Assembly (NCBI GenBank): GCA_016872675.1
Contig: VGZG01000020.1
Span: 1 to 50,071, forward strand
Source of the DNA: Planctomycetota bacterium
Lineage (GTDB): Bacteria; Planctomycetota; UBA1135; UBA2386
Reading direction: 5' to 3'
Length of the DNA: 50,071 nucleotides
The notes beneath the pieces were generated by a model. The model was not told the origin of the DNA and ran no database searches. It worked only from the letters and a program-made list of their open reading frames with translations. This document shows, one piece after another, positions 32,175 to 40,540 of the stretch. Position 1 is the first letter of the stretch. Each line of letters begins with the position of its first letter. The translations under genes and the position numbers were made by a program.

Positions 32175-33344
32175 TCACTTGCCGGGCGTCGGCGGCGTCG
32201 CGTCGACCTCGCCGCCAAGCACGTGGTCGTAGCCCTCGGCCTTCAGCCACTCATAGACCGACTCGATCGGCGTGCACAGGCCCATGTGCGGCACCACGAC
32301 CGGCGTGTTCTTGCCGTGCGTGTAGATCTTGCTGAACACGCCGATCAGCTCGCGCGTGTCAGCGCGGTAGACGCCGCCGCCGCTGTTGCCGAAGTACGCG
32401 GGCGCGTTGATCATCCAATAGTTGGCGCCGTTGAGGTCGTTCTGCAGCGAGCTGACTTCGCCGTGGCTCGGCACCGGGTCGTTGCCGAGCGGGCAGCCGA
32501 CGCAGCAGACCGGCTCCCACACCTTGACGCCCTTGGCTTGTGCGCGCGGTAGCGCGACGGCGACGAACGGCAGCTTGCGCTCGCTCTCGAGCTGGATCAG
32601 CGCGGCGTCGATCTTGACCTGGTGGGCGACCATGCGGCCCTTCACGACGAAGCGCTCGCCAGGCAGGTACACGGTCACGTCGAAGCCCTCGGCGTGGGCC
32701 TTGGGCGTGTCGGCGAGGATGTTGCGGACGACGTGGTACGAGGTCAGCGCGTAGCTCTCGACCTTGCCGTCCTTCTTGGCGTTGGGGCCGGAGAACACCA
32801 GCGTGCCCGAGCCGACGGTGTCCTCGCCGTTGAGCTGGATCGTCGGCAGCAGCATCCGCCGCGTCAGCTCGCCGGAGTCGCGCTGCAGACGTTGCTGGAG
32901 TTGCTGCAGGCTCGCCTGCGTCTCCGACAGCTTGAGCGCCGCGTCCTGTTCCTTCTTGCGCACCTCGCGCAGATAGCCGTCGACGAGCTGCCGCTGGCGC
33001 TCGAAGTCGCTGGCCAACTGGTCCTTCATCGCGGCGGCGTCGTGACGCGCCCTGGCGAGTTCGGCGGCTACCGCGGCGGCCTGCATCGAGCCGATCTGCG
33101 CCGCTTGCAGCTGCGCCTCGAGCTGGCGGACGCGAGTCTCGTTGTCGGCGGCGAGGCGGCGCAGCGCGACGAGTTCGTCGCGGGGATCGATCACCGCGGC
33201 GGACTCGGTGATCTGCGCGACCTTGCGTTCGAGGGCGCTGACGTCGTGCTGCTGGGCCTCGAGCCGGGAGACCTGCTGATGCAGCGAGGCCAGCAGCCCG
33301 AAGGCCGTAACCCCGCAGATCACTTCCAGCAGAGTACGTCTCAT
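32175..33344 (-). CDS. Membrane-anchored coiled-coil trypsin-like serine protease
   Basis: The ATG at 33344 gives 389 residues. Residues about 5-22 (LLEVICGVTAFGLLASL) are an N-terminal membrane anchor. Residues 24-165 are a long coiled coil (VSRLEAQQHDVSALERKV, then further heptads to QQLQQRLQRDSGELTRR). Residues 170-375 are a trypsin-fold domain with the HtrA-like triad: H204 in TSYHVVRN, D246 in KIDAALIQL, and S321 in YFGNSGGGVY. There is no PDZ domain. A Cys cluster (VCCVGCPLGND, near 280) replaces the usual A-I-G-S-P loop. The protease domain is probably periplasmic, held away from the membrane by the coiled coil. Its oligomer and substrate are unknown. Confidence 0.85.
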   Translation of the reverse strand: MRRTLLEVICGVTAFGLLASLHQQVSRLEAQQHDVSALERKVAQITESAAVIDPRDELVALRRLAADNETRVRQLEAQLQAAQIGSMQAAAVAAELARARHDAAAMKDQLASDFERQRQLVDGYLREVRKKEQDAALKLSETQASLQQLQQRLQRDSGELTRRMLLPTIQLNGEDTVGSGTLVFSGPNAKKDGKVESYALTSYHVVRNILADTPKAHAEGFDVTVYLPGERFVVKGRMVAHQVKIDAALIQLESERKLPFVAVALPRAQAKGVKVWEPVCCVGCPLGNDPVPSHGEVSSLQNDLNGANYWMINAPAYFGNSGGGVYRADTRELIGVFSKIYTHGKNTPVVVPHMGLCTPIESVYEWLKAEGYDHVLGGEVDATPPTPGK

Positions 33345-33554
33345 TCCCGTTGCCTCGGAACCCGGTGGCCCGACCACGCCTTTGCCGCATCTACGTTCGG
33401 TCGCGCCGTGGTCGCCGCTGGAGGGCAAACCCCAGGTCGCTCGCGCCGCGGTGCCGGCGCGCCCATGGCGCCGGCGGTTCTGCGACAGCGGCGCGACGCC
33501 GCGCTGGCCTATCAGCAGGTGAAGCGCATCGCGCGCGACTACCTCGGCATCGGC

Positions 33555-33560
33555 TAGGAT
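33555..33560 (+). promoter_or_regulatory. Putative -10 element (TAGGAT) for ribBA
   Basis: TAGGAT followed by GCGCGGCC lies 36 bases before the ATG at 33597. The flank resembles TACCCTGTGCGGCC at 2494. I looked for an FMN riboswitch in the 252-base gap upstream and saw none. Confidence 0.35.
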
Positions 33561-33596
33561 GCGCGGCCCCGCGCCCCGGTCCGACGGCGACACGAC

Positions 33597-34838
33597 ATGA
33601 CGTTTGCACCGATCCCCGAACTGCTCGACGAGCTCAAGGCTGGCCGGCCGATCGTCCTCGTCGACGACCCCAACCGCGAGAACGAGGGCGACCTGTGCTT
33701 CGCCGCCCAGTTCGCCTCGCAAGAACTGATCACGCTGCTGTCGCGCGAGGCCTGCGGCCTGGTCTGCCTCGCGCTCGACGCCGAGATCTGCGACCGCCTG
33801 CAGTTGCCGCCGATGGTCGCCGACAACACGTCGCGCTACGGCACGGCGTTCACCGTCTCGGTCGGCGCCGCGTCGGGCGTCACCACCGGCATCTCGGCCA
33901 AGGACCGCGCCCGCACCGTCCAGGTCGCCGTCGACCCGCAGTCCAAGCCCGAGGACCTGACGCGCCCGGGCCACGTCTTCCCGCTGCGCGCCCGCGAGGG
34001 CGGCGTGCTGGTGCGCGCCGGCCACACCGAGGCCGTCGTCGACCTGTGTCGGCTCGCCGGTCTACAGCCCGCCGGCGTCATCTGCGAGGTCATCAAGTCC
34101 GACGGCGAGATGGCGCGCGTGGCCGAATTGATCGCGTTCTGCCAACGGCACGGCTTCAAGCTCGGCTGCATCGCCGACCTCGTCGAGTACCGCCGCCGCC
34201 GCGAGCGCCTGATCGAGCGCGTCGCCGTCGCGCGCATGCCGACCATGCACGGCGACTTCGACTGCCACACCTACCGCAGCATCGTCGACGGCCGCACGCA
34301 CATGGCGCTGACGGTCGGCATCCCGCGCGTCGGCGAGAACGGCCGCTTTCCGCCGATCGAGGAGCCCGTGTTGGTGCGCGTGCACAGCCAGTGCCTCACC
34401 GGCGACGCCTTCGGCTCGCTGCGCTGCGATTGCGGCCCGCAGCTGCAGCTGGCGATGCAGCGCGTGCAGGAAGCCGGCCGCGGCGTCGTGCTCTACATCA
34501 GCCAGGAAGGCCGCGGCATCGGGCTGGCCAACAAGCTCAAGGCCTACGCCCTGCAGGACAGCGGCATGGACACCGTCGAGGCCAACGTGCACCTGGGTTT
34601 CCGCCCGGACGAGCGCGAGTTCGGCACCGGCGCGCAGATCCTGCACGACCTCGGCATCCGCCGGATGCAGGTGCTGACCAACAACCCCAAGAAGCTCTCC
34701 GGCCTGCAGGGCTACGGCCTCGAAGTCGCCGCCCAAGTGCCGCTGGTTGTCGCTTCTAACCATCACAACCAGAAGTACTTGCAGACGAAGCGGGAGAAGA
34801 TGGGGCACCTGTTCGAGGCCCCGCGCCCGCCGTCCTGA
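33597..34838 (+). CDS. ribBA: Bifunctional DHBP synthase / GTP cyclohydrolase II
   Basis: This 413-residue protein catalyses two early steps of riboflavin synthesis. Residues 1-200 are 3,4-dihydroxy-2-butanone 4-phosphate synthase: [19 protein letters not shown] (acidic loop), [39 protein letters not shown] and [16 protein letters not shown]. Residues 205-400 are GTP cyclohydrolase [22 protein letters not shown] (three zinc cysteines), [21 protein letters not shown] (catalytic Arg region), [20 protein letters not shown] and [14 protein letters not shown]. Motifs of both domains look intact, so the enzyme should be fully bifunctional. The sigma factor gene follows 42 bases later on the same strand, but functional linkage is unlikely. 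Confidence 0.97.
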   Translation: MTFAPIPELLDELKAGRPIVLVDDPNRENEGDLCFAAQFASQELITLLSREACGLVCLALDAEICDRLQLPPMVADNTSRYGTAFTVSVGAASGVTTGISAKDRARTVQVAVDPQSKPEDLTRPGHVFPLRAREGGVLVRAGHTEAVVDLCRLAGLQPAGVICEVIKSDGEMARVAELIAFCQRHGFKLGCIADLVEYRRRRERLIERVAVARMPTMHGDFDCHTYRSIVDGRTHMALTVGIPRVGENGRFPPIEEPVLVRVHSQCLTGDAFGSLRCDCGPQLQLAMQRVQEAGRGVVLYISQEGRGIGLANKLKAYALQDSGMDTVEANVHLGFRPDEREFGTGAQILHDLGIRRMQVLTNNPKKLSGLQGYGLEVAAQVPLVVASNHHNQKYLQTKREKMGHLFEAPRPPS

Positions 34839-34880
34839 CCGGGTGGGAAGAAACTGCCGTCCGGCCCCTCCAACGGGCCT

Positions 34881-35504
34881 GTGTTCGCCTTGCAATCGCG
34901 CCCCGAAAGCTCTGACGCCCACCTGGTCGAGGCCATCCTCGCCGGCAGCGAAGCGGCGTTCGCGACGCTGGTCGAGCGCTTCCAGGACCGCGTCGTCCGG
35001 CTGTGCGGTCGGTACTGCCGCGACCAGGTCGAGTGCGAGGACCTCGCCCAGGAGGTCTTCCTCAAGGTCTTTCGCAAGCTGCACACCTTCCAGGGCGACT
35101 CGCAGTTCTTCACCTGGCTCTACCGCATCGCGGTCAACGCCGCGACCGACCACCTCGCTCGCGCCAGCACGCGCCGCCTGAAGCTGGTCGATGACGACGT
35201 AGCCTTCGACGCGCGGACCGCCCGCGTCGACGACCCGTCGGCCCCCATGGTCGCCGCCGAGACCGCCGTCGCCGTGCGCGCGATCGTCGATGCGCTGCCC
35301 GAGAAGTTCCGCACGATCCTGGTGCTGCGCGAGTTCGAGGACCTGTCGTACACCGAGATCGCCGAGGTGCTGCAGATCCAGATCGGCACCGTCGAATCCC
35401 GCCTCTTCCGCGCCCGCCAGCGCGTCAAGGAGGCAATGTTGCGTCTGCACCCTGAACTGCTGCCGGGCGTCGGCGAAGCCGCGCCCCGCGGAGGCTCCCG
35501 ATGA
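34881..35504 (+). CDS. ECF (RpoE-like) RNA polymerase sigma factor
   Basis: The 207-residue protein begins at the GTG at 34881. Sigma region 2 covers about 14-90, with AFATLVERFQDRVVRL, then CEDLAQEVFLKVFRKLHTF (-10 recognition) and TWLYRIAVNAATDHL. Sigma region 4 covers about 135-190, with LPEKFRTILVLREFEDLSY, the helix-turn-helix TEIAEVLQIQIGTVESRL and FRARQRVKEAM. Its TGA overlaps the ATG of the next gene (ATGA), which encodes a single-pass membrane protein fitting an anti-sigma factor. The sigma factor is therefore probably held inactive at the membrane and may autoregulate this operon. Confidence 0.94.
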   Translation: MFALQSRPESSDAHLVEAILAGSEAAFATLVERFQDRVVRLCGRYCRDQVECEDLAQEVFLKVFRKLHTFQGDSQFFTWLYRIAVNAATDHLARASTRRLKLVDDDVAFDARTARVDDPSAPMVAAETAVAVRAIVDALPEKFRTILVLREFEDLSYTEIAEVLQIQIGTVESRLFRARQRVKEAMLRLHPELLPGVGEAAPRGGSR

Positions 35505-35974
35505 CCCTCACCCAGCGCGATGACTCCCTCCTGCAGCGGCACCTCGACGGCGAATTGCCAGCCGACGCGGCCGCAGCGTTCGCCGCCCGCCTGCTCGTCG
35601 AACCCGAACTCGCCCGCGCCGTCGACGCGGCCCGGGCCCAGCGCGCGCTGCTGCGCACCGCCGCCGGGTCGGCACGGCAGCCGTCGGCGCGTTTCGCCGC
35701 CGGCGTCGTCGCCGCCGCACGCCAGCTGCCGACTCGCCAGCAACTCGAGCAGGCGGATCTCGTCGCTACGGCGATTCGCGTCTGCCGCCAGGTGCTGGTC
35801 GCCGCTGCCATCGTGGCGGCCGTCGGCGCGCTGTGGCATGCGGGGATGATCGGCCCGACCCGAACGGACACGCTGCAGGCCTCGCCGGGGGCGCTGGAGC
35901 AGGATATCCACCAACTCGACATTCGCATCCAGTCGGGCGCTGTGCCGCCGCCGGCCACCGAGCGGAGCCGTTGA
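35501..35974 (+). CDS. Putative membrane anti-sigma factor
   Basis: This 157-residue protein overlaps the sigma factor stop by ATGA. The N-terminal region (DDSLLQRHLDGELPADAAAAF) matches the DxLLxxxLDGEL-like start of many anti-sigma factors, but the zinc-binding HxxxCxxC motif is absent. A single transmembrane segment lies at about 96-114 (RQVLVAAAIVAAVGALWH). About 40 residues follow outside, ending in a helix-like segment ALEQDIHQLDIRI. Position and topology support anti-sigma function; sequence identity alone would not. The Spy/CpxP-like protein begins 13 bases later. Confidence 0.78.
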   Translation: MTLTQRDDSLLQRHLDGELPADAAAAFAARLLVEPELARAVDAARAQRALLRTAAGSARQPSARFAAGVVAAARQLPTRQQLEQADLVATAIRVCRQVLVAAAIVAAVGALWHAGMIGPTRTDTLQASPGALEQDIHQLDIRIQSGAVPPPATERSR

Positions 35975-35987
35975 GCGGTCGCGCGCC

Positions 35988-36380
35988 ATGGCCTCGCTGC
36001 GGTTGTGGATCCTCGGCGTGGCGTCGGCGAGCTTCGTCGCCGGCGCCTTCGCGGGTTACGCCGCGGCGCCGCGCGGCGACGACCGCGAGATCCCGCCCGC
36101 GGAGCAGGCCTACGCCGCCGACCTCGGCGCGCGCTACGGCCTGCGGCAGGCCCAAGTCCGCCAAGTACTCCACGTCCTGCAGCACCAGCGCGAGCGCGAG
36201 ATCGCGATCCTGCTGACGGCCCATGGCAGCCAGCTGCCGCAGCCGCAGATGGGGGAGATGCTCGCCCTGCGGACGGCGACGGAACAACGCATTCGAGCCT
36301 TGCTCGACGACGAACAACGGGCACGCTACGACCGTGACAGCCGACCGCCCGGGCGTGAACCCGCGGCGGCCGGTCGCTGA
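35988..36380 (+). CDS. Spy/CpxP-like small periplasmic or anchored protein
   Basis: This 130-residue protein begins MASLRLWILGVASASFVAGAFAG, a signal peptide or anchor. The mature part is almost entirely helical. It has YAADLGARYGLRQAQVRQVLHVLQ, then QREREIAILLTAH, and finally MLALRTATEQRIRALLDDEQRARYDR. The final LLDDEQRARYD resembles the L-T-x-E-Q-R-x-x-Y/F motif of Spy/CpxP and heavy-metal sensor (ZraP/CnrX) proteins. In such operons these proteins often sense envelope stress and modulate the sigma factor. Placed directly after sigma and anti-sigma genes, it may be the periplasmic sensor; this is inference. Confidence 0.72.
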   Translation: MASLRLWILGVASASFVAGAFAGYAAAPRGDDREIPPAEQAYAADLGARYGLRQAQVRQVLHVLQHQREREIAILLTAHGSQLPQPQMGEMLALRTATEQRIRALLDDEQRARYDRDSRPPGREPAAAGR

Positions 36381-36431
36381 CCGCGTCCGCCGCGCGCGAC
36401 CCCCGAAGCGGCGAAGCGACAGGAAAACACC

Positions 36432-38420
36432 ATGAGGAGCATTGGCATCGACCCCGGCGACCTGGCAGTCAAGGTCGTCGAACTCGACGGCAGCTACAGG
36501 CGCGCCCGCTTGCTGCGCGTCCACGTCGGCTCCGCCGGCGCTCCGACCGCCGATCAGGTCGCGCGCTGCGCCACGGTCGCCGCCATCGCCAAGGCCGCCA
36601 TCGCCGAGGGCATGAAGGGCGAGATCGCGCTCGGCCACCCGTGCCGCGAAGCGGTCCTGCGCACGCTGGAGCTGCCGTTCCAGGGCCACGACGTGATCCG
36701 CAAGGTCGTCAAGGCCGAGATCGAGGGCGAGATCCAGAGCCAGGCGATCGACGACATGGTCGTCGACTTCCTCGAGCTCGGCGCCAGCGCCAGCGGTGGC
36801 ACGCGCGTGATGGTCGCATCGGTGCCCAAGGCCGGGCTGCGCATGCAGCTCGCCGAACTCGCGTCGGCGGGCGTCGAGCCCGAGGACGTCGACCTCGACA
36901 CCATGGCGCTCTGGCGCGCGGCCCACTTCGCCGGCGCGTTTGCGCCCGCCGAGGGTGAGGCGACGGATGTGCCGCGCATCACCGCCGTCGTCGACGTCGG
37001 CTCGCGTAGCGTCAAGGTGCTGCTCGTCGAGGGTGAGAAACTCGTCGAGATGCGGGCGCTGCGCATCGGCGAGAGCGCCGTCGCCGACGAAGTCGCGCGC
37101 AAGCACCGCCTCGACCCGGTCGCTGCGCGCGCGGCGGTGCATCAGTGCCTGCTCGCTGGCGGCGATGTCACGATCGACGCCGCGCAGGCGGCCGCGCCGG
37201 CCGTCGCTGAGGGTGAAGCGGCGGCGTCGGGCGAGCCGACTCGCACGGTGACCGTCGACCACGGCGAGATCGAGGCCGCGCAAGCCGCGTGGCTGCAGCG
37301 TCTCGCCCGCGAACTCACACGCTACCTGACCGCTTCGGGTCGCGCCGACGGCCTGCGCGCTGTCTACGTCACCGGCGGCGCCGCCGGCCTTCCCGGCACC
37401 AGCGCGATGCTCGCTGCCGTGTTCGGCGTGGCGCCGCAGCCGCTCGACGTGCTCGGCAAGCTGCAGCACGAGCTGTCGCCCGAGCAGGCCGCCGACCTCG
37501 GCCCGCGCATTGCGACCGCCATCGGCCTCGCGCTCGGGCGGCTCGGCGGCCCCGAGGGCTTCCAGCTGCGCCAGGAAGACCTCGTGCTGACGCGCGGCTT
37601 CGAGCGCGCGAAGTTCCCACTGGCGATCGCGAGCATGCTCGGGCTGCTGGCTCTGTTCGTGCAGTGGAACAGCCAGCAGGTCGAGCTCGGCAATCTCGAG
37701 CTGCGCCTGGGCAGCACCTACCAGGATCCGAAGGATCCGAAGAAGGTCAGCTTCTACGGCATGCTGAACTCGGTGTTCCGCTCCGGCTGGTTCGAGAAGC
37801 CGGACCACTTCCGCGTCGAGCAGCAGAAGGGCAAGGACTACACCAGCAAGGACCTGATGGCCGAGCTCGCGGCGATGCCGGTGCAGGACCGCGTGCGCTT
37901 CGTCCGCGACAAGCTCAAGCTCGTCGCCGAGCAGAAGCAGAAGCAGTCCGGCATCTACGAAGACGTGTCGGTCGAGTCGGGCCTTGCCGTGCTGGTGCGC
38001 TGGGCCGAGATCATGAAGGAGCTCGAGCCGACGCTCGGCCGCTTCCTGGTCACCAAGATCGACCTCAGCATGACGGCGCCGAACCGCCGGCTGATGTTCG
38101 TGATCGCCTTCCGCGGCGACGACTTCCGCTCGCGCCACGCCGCGCTCAAGTCGGCGCTCGAAGCCGAGTTGACCAAGGACGACTCGCCGTTCGAGAAGCC
38201 GGACCCGCGCAAGGGCGGCGAGAACGAGAAGGTCGACCAGTTCAAAGACGCCGCCGAGTCGGGCGTCGCCGGCGCGTACTACACGATCACGCTCGAGGTG
38301 AAGGACGCCTTCCAGGCCTTCGGCGCGAGCCGCAGCGCCGCTGCCACGAGCGTAGGCGCGGCGCCGTCGCGCGCGGACGGTTCCACCAACGAGGTCGCCG
38401 CCAAGGAGTCCGGCCGATGA
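36432..38420 (+). CDS. PilM/GspL-like actin-fold protein with transmembrane and periplasmic part
   Basis: This 662-residue protein starts MRSIGIDPGDLAVKVVEL, the phosphate-1 motif of the ASKHA fold as in type IV pilus PilM. Further motifs are AVVDVGSRSVKVLLVE (phosphate 2, about 185-200) and AVYVTGGAAGLPG (adenosine motif, about 310-322). LPFQGHDVIRKVVKAEIEGEI resembles the PilM 1C subdomain. Unlike PilM, which is cytoplasmic, this chain continues through a membrane segment at about 395-411 (FPLAIASMLGLLALFVQ) into about 250 periplasmic residues. This is the topology of GspL or a PilM-PilN fusion. AGGAAAA four bases upstream of the ATG may be a weak ribosome site. It is coupled to the next gene by ATGA. 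Confidence 0.82.
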   Translation: MRSIGIDPGDLAVKVVELDGSYRRARLLRVHVGSAGAPTADQVARCATVAAIAKAAIAEGMKGEIALGHPCREAVLRTLELPFQGHDVIRKVVKAEIEGEIQSQAIDDMVVDFLELGASASGGTRVMVASVPKAGLRMQLAELASAGVEPEDVDLDTMALWRAAHFAGAFAPAEGEATDVPRITAVVDVGSRSVKVLLVEGEKLVEMRALRIGESAVADEVARKHRLDPVAARAAVHQCLLAGGDVTIDAAQAAAPAVAEGEAAASGEPTRTVTVDHGEIEAAQAAWLQRLARELTRYLTASGRADGLRAVYVTGGAAGLPGTSAMLAAVFGVAPQPLDVLGKLQHELSPEQAADLGPRIATAIGLALGRLGGPEGFQLRQEDLVLTRGFERAKFPLAIASMLGLLALFVQWNSQQVELGNLELRLGSTYQDPKDPKKVSFYGMLNSVFRSGWFEKPDHFRVEQQKGKDYTSKDLMAELAAMPVQDRVRFVRDKLKLVAEQKQKQSGIYEDVSVESGLAVLVRWAEIMKELEPTLGRFLVTKIDLSMTAPNRRLMFVIAFRGDDFRSRHAALKSALEAELTKDDSPFEKPDPRKGGENEKVDQFKDAAESGVAGAYYTITLEVKDAFQAFGASRSAAATSVGAAPSRADGSTNEVAAKESGR

Positions 38421-39055
38421 ACAAGCTCTTTCGCGACCTGGACCTCTACAAGGGCATCGTGCTGGCCGCCTTGCTCCTGACTCCGATCGGCCTGTGGTTC
38501 GTCAACGCGCAGCAGGAACGCATCGAGGCGTGCAAGCGCGCGATATCGGACGCGACGCGCTCCGGCGGCTGGCTCGAGGAGATCGGCAGCCTGCAGCGCA
38601 AGGTCGAGATCGTCGTGCAGAACAAGCGCGGCATGTCCGACGCGATCGAGAAGCCGACGACGTACCTCGAAGGCCAAATCATCGCCGCCGGCGGCAGCGC
38701 GCTGAAGTCGAGCGACTTCGTGCTGCAGAGCCCCAAGGTCGATCCGGGCACGCTGCCGGGCAGCAAGCAGGCCGTGAACGACCATGTGCTCGACGTGCTG
38801 TGGCCGCGCAAGGACCTGTCGGTGCCGATGGACTTCCTCTACGCGGTGCTCTTCAACTGCGAGAGCGGCGCCGGGCTCGCCGCCGGCCAGGGCCAGCAGT
38901 CGGTGTGGAAGCTGCGCACGCTCGAGGTGCTCAACGCGACCGACGAGCGGCTGATGCTGGCGTTCAAGACGCCGCCGGCAGAGCTCCAGGATAGGTGGAC
39001 GATCCGGAGGATGTCGTTCGTCCGCCGCGAGCCAGCGCAGACGAAGGGCAAGTGA
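38417..39055 (+). CDS. PilN/GspM-like single-pass membrane protein
   Basis: The ATG at 38417 overlaps the preceding TGA and gives 212 residues. A short cytoplasmic start (MNKLFRDLDLYKG) is followed by a transmembrane helix at about 13-31 (IVLAALLLTPIGLWFVN). A coiled-coil-like segment follows (QERIEACKRAISDATRSGG, LQRKVEIVVQNKRGM). The C-terminal 100 residues are of alpha/beta type, like the ferredoxin-like domains of PilN, PilO or GspM. I infer that it pairs with the ASKHA membrane protein in the inner membrane. No PilP, secretin or pilin gene is in the window, so the complex served is unknown. Identity beyond topology and position is uncertain. Confidence 0.7.
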   Translation: MNKLFRDLDLYKGIVLAALLLTPIGLWFVNAQQERIEACKRAISDATRSGGWLEEIGSLQRKVEIVVQNKRGMSDAIEKPTTYLEGQIIAAGGSALKSSDFVLQSPKVDPGTLPGSKQAVNDHVLDVLWPRKDLSVPMDFLYAVLFNCESGAGLAAGQGQQSVWKLRTLEVLNATDERLMLAFKTPPAELQDRWTIRRMSFVRREPAQTKGK

Positions 39056-39056
39056 C

Positions 39057-39530
39057 GTGGTGGGGGCGCGCGCCGTCCGCTGCGCCCTGCTCGCCGCGGC
39101 GCTGGCCGCGGCCTCCTGCACGTCGGTCGTGCGCTACACCGACGCGCTGGTCGATGCCGGCCAGGGCCGATCGCTGTTCACGCGGCTGCCGGCGACAGTC
39201 GGCGGCACCGTCGGCTTCACGGTTGGAATCCCGGTCGACGTCGCGACCTTTGTGCCGCTGTGGATCTACTACCGCTCGCTGCCGCGCGAGACGCGCGACC
39301 CGCTGTCGGTGTTCCTGTTCCCGTCGTTCGTGCTGTGGAAGGTCGGCGTGCTCGTCGGCGCGCCGTTCGACGCAGTCGAGTGGGTGGCGTGGCGGTCGGG
39401 GCAAGACGCGCCGGAGATGACGCCGCAGGAGCGCGAGGCGATCGAGCGCGAGTGGGACGCGCGCGGCGCGTATCCGGTGTACCCGGTGACGCCGATCCGG
39501 CCGCGGGCCGACGGCGGAGGTCGCGCGTGA
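39057..39530 (+). CDS. Lipoprotein of unknown function
   Basis: This 157-residue protein starts at the GTG at 39057, one base after the preceding stop. The signal sequence ends in a lipobox (LAAASC, Cys at about residue 21), so it should be lipidated. The mature part has two hydrophobic stretches (VGGTVGFTVGIPVDVATFVPLW and FLFPSFVLWKVGVLVGAPF) reminiscent of the small YceK-like or planctomycete lipoproteins that fold back onto membranes. It ends in a charged tail (MTPQEREAIEREWDARG). Its position places it in the same operon as the PilM-like pair; it could be the outer-membrane component, but nothing proves this. Confidence 0.72.
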   Translation: MVGARAVRCALLAAALAAASCTSVVRYTDALVDAGQGRSLFTRLPATVGGTVGFTVGIPVDVATFVPLWIYYRSLPRETRDPLSVFLFPSFVLWKVGVLVGAPFDAVEWVAWRSGQDAPEMTPQEREAIEREWDARGAYPVYPVTPIRPRADGGGRA

Positions 39531-40540
39531 ACGACCGCTCGGTGGCGCTGAAGAAGCTCGCCGAGCGCGTGCTCGGGGAGGGCGGCGACCTGCCGCTCGC
39601 GCTGCTGCTCGAGCACCTTGTGCCGGTGAAGGCGTTGCGCGACCTCGCGCGCGAACTCGGCCTGACGCCCAAGGGCGGCTTCCGGCTGGCCAAGGCGCCA
39701 TCCCGCGTGCTGGCGCCGCTGCTCGCCGAGCAGCGCGAGCCCGAGCGCCTCGACAAGGTGCTGGCGCTGCTCGCGCCCGCCGCGCCCGTTGCCGCCACGG
39801 CAGTGGGCGATGACGAAGACGAATCCGGCGCGCCGGCGGCCGATCCGCTGCTGACGCTGCGCAACGCCGAGATCATGCGCTTGCGCGCCGACCTCGAGCG
39901 CGCCCGCGAAGCGCAGAACCGCGCGCACGAGCGCGAGACCGAGATACAGCGACGGCTCGACGAAGCGGATGCCGAACTCGCGCGGCGCCGCGCCGAGGCG
40001 AGCGCGCCGAAGGCGCCCGCGCCGTCGCCCGTGCCGCGCGACCTAAAGGACCTGCAGCGCCAGCTCAAGGAGACCGAGAGCGAGTGCGAGGGCCTGCGCG
40101 AGGCCGATCGCGCGCTGCGCCGCCAGCTCGCCGTCGGCCAGACGCGCGTCCGCGAGCTTGAGGCCGAGGTCGCCGAACTCGACGCCCTGCTGCCCAAGGG
40201 CAAGCGCCGGCGCAAGCCGCAGCCCGAGCCGATCGTGAAGGACGAGCGGCGCTTCCTGCTGCCGCGCTTCCTGCCGTCGTTCTACAAGTCGCTCGAACAC
40301 AAGGAACGCAAGGCGGTCGAGCGCGCGATCCAGGCGGTGCTGCTGTTCTGCACCGAGGGCCACGGCTACCCCGGCCTCGAGGTCAAGCAGCTGGGCGGCC
40401 AGGACACCTGGAGCCTGCGCGCGTCGCTCGGCCTGCGCGTCTACTTCCGCCATCGCGACGACGGCGACGTCGAGGTGCTCGAGCTCGCCGACCGCGAGGA
40501 CCAGCACACGGCGCTGCGGCGGCTCAAGGAACGCGGATGA
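39527..40540 (+). CDS. Coiled-coil protein with C-terminal RelE/ParE-like domain
   Basis: The GTG at 39527 overlaps the lipoprotein stop (GTGA) and gives 337 residues. Residues 1-85 are a small helical domain (RDLARELGLTPKGGFRL). Residues about 105-160 and 170-222 are a charged coiled coil (EIMRLRADLERAREAQNRAH, LQRQLKETESECEGL) interrupted by a Pro/Ala linker. A basic KGKRRRKPQPEP segment follows. Residues 243-335 resemble the RelE/ParE fold: a helix pair (FYKSLEHKERKAVERAIQA), YPGLEVKQLGG, then strands WSLRASLGLRVYFRHR and DVEVLELADREDQH. RelE-fold toxins cleave mRNA on ribosomes or inhibit gyrase. Here no antitoxin gene is adjacent, so the domain may be self-restrained or not toxic. It is coupled to aat by ATGA. 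Confidence 0.75.
   Translation: MNDRSVALKKLAERVLGEGGDLPLALLLEHLVPVKALRDLARELGLTPKGGFRLAKAPSRVLAPLLAEQREPERLDKVLALLAPAAPVAATAVGDDEDESGAPAADPLLTLRNAEIMRLRADLERAREAQNRAHERETEIQRRLDEADAELARRRAEASAPKAPAPSPVPRDLKDLQRQLKETESECEGLREADRALRRQLAVGQTRVRELEAEVAELDALLPKGKRRRKPQPEPIVKDERRFLLPRFLPSFYKSLEHKERKAVERAIQAVLLFCTEGHGYPGLEVKQLGGQDTWSLRASLGLRVYFRHRDDGDVEVLELADREDQHTALRRLKERG

Noticed and set aside
33465-33557. A 30-residue plus-strand frame (MAPAVLRQRRDAALAYQQ...) before ribBA
   Set aside because: The composition looks codon-like, but it is very short, has no ribosome site, and its stop overlaps the putative -10 element of ribBA. It could be a remnant, but I cannot support it as a gene.
33345-33596. 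FMN riboswitch upstream of ribBA
   Set aside because: I looked for the conserved RFN core segments and found none in the 252-base gap.
36432-39055. A complete type IV pilus or type II secretion operon
   Set aside because: Only PilM/GspL-like and PilN/GspM-like genes are present. No ATPase, PilC, PilP, secretin or pilin gene is visible, so I do not name it as such.
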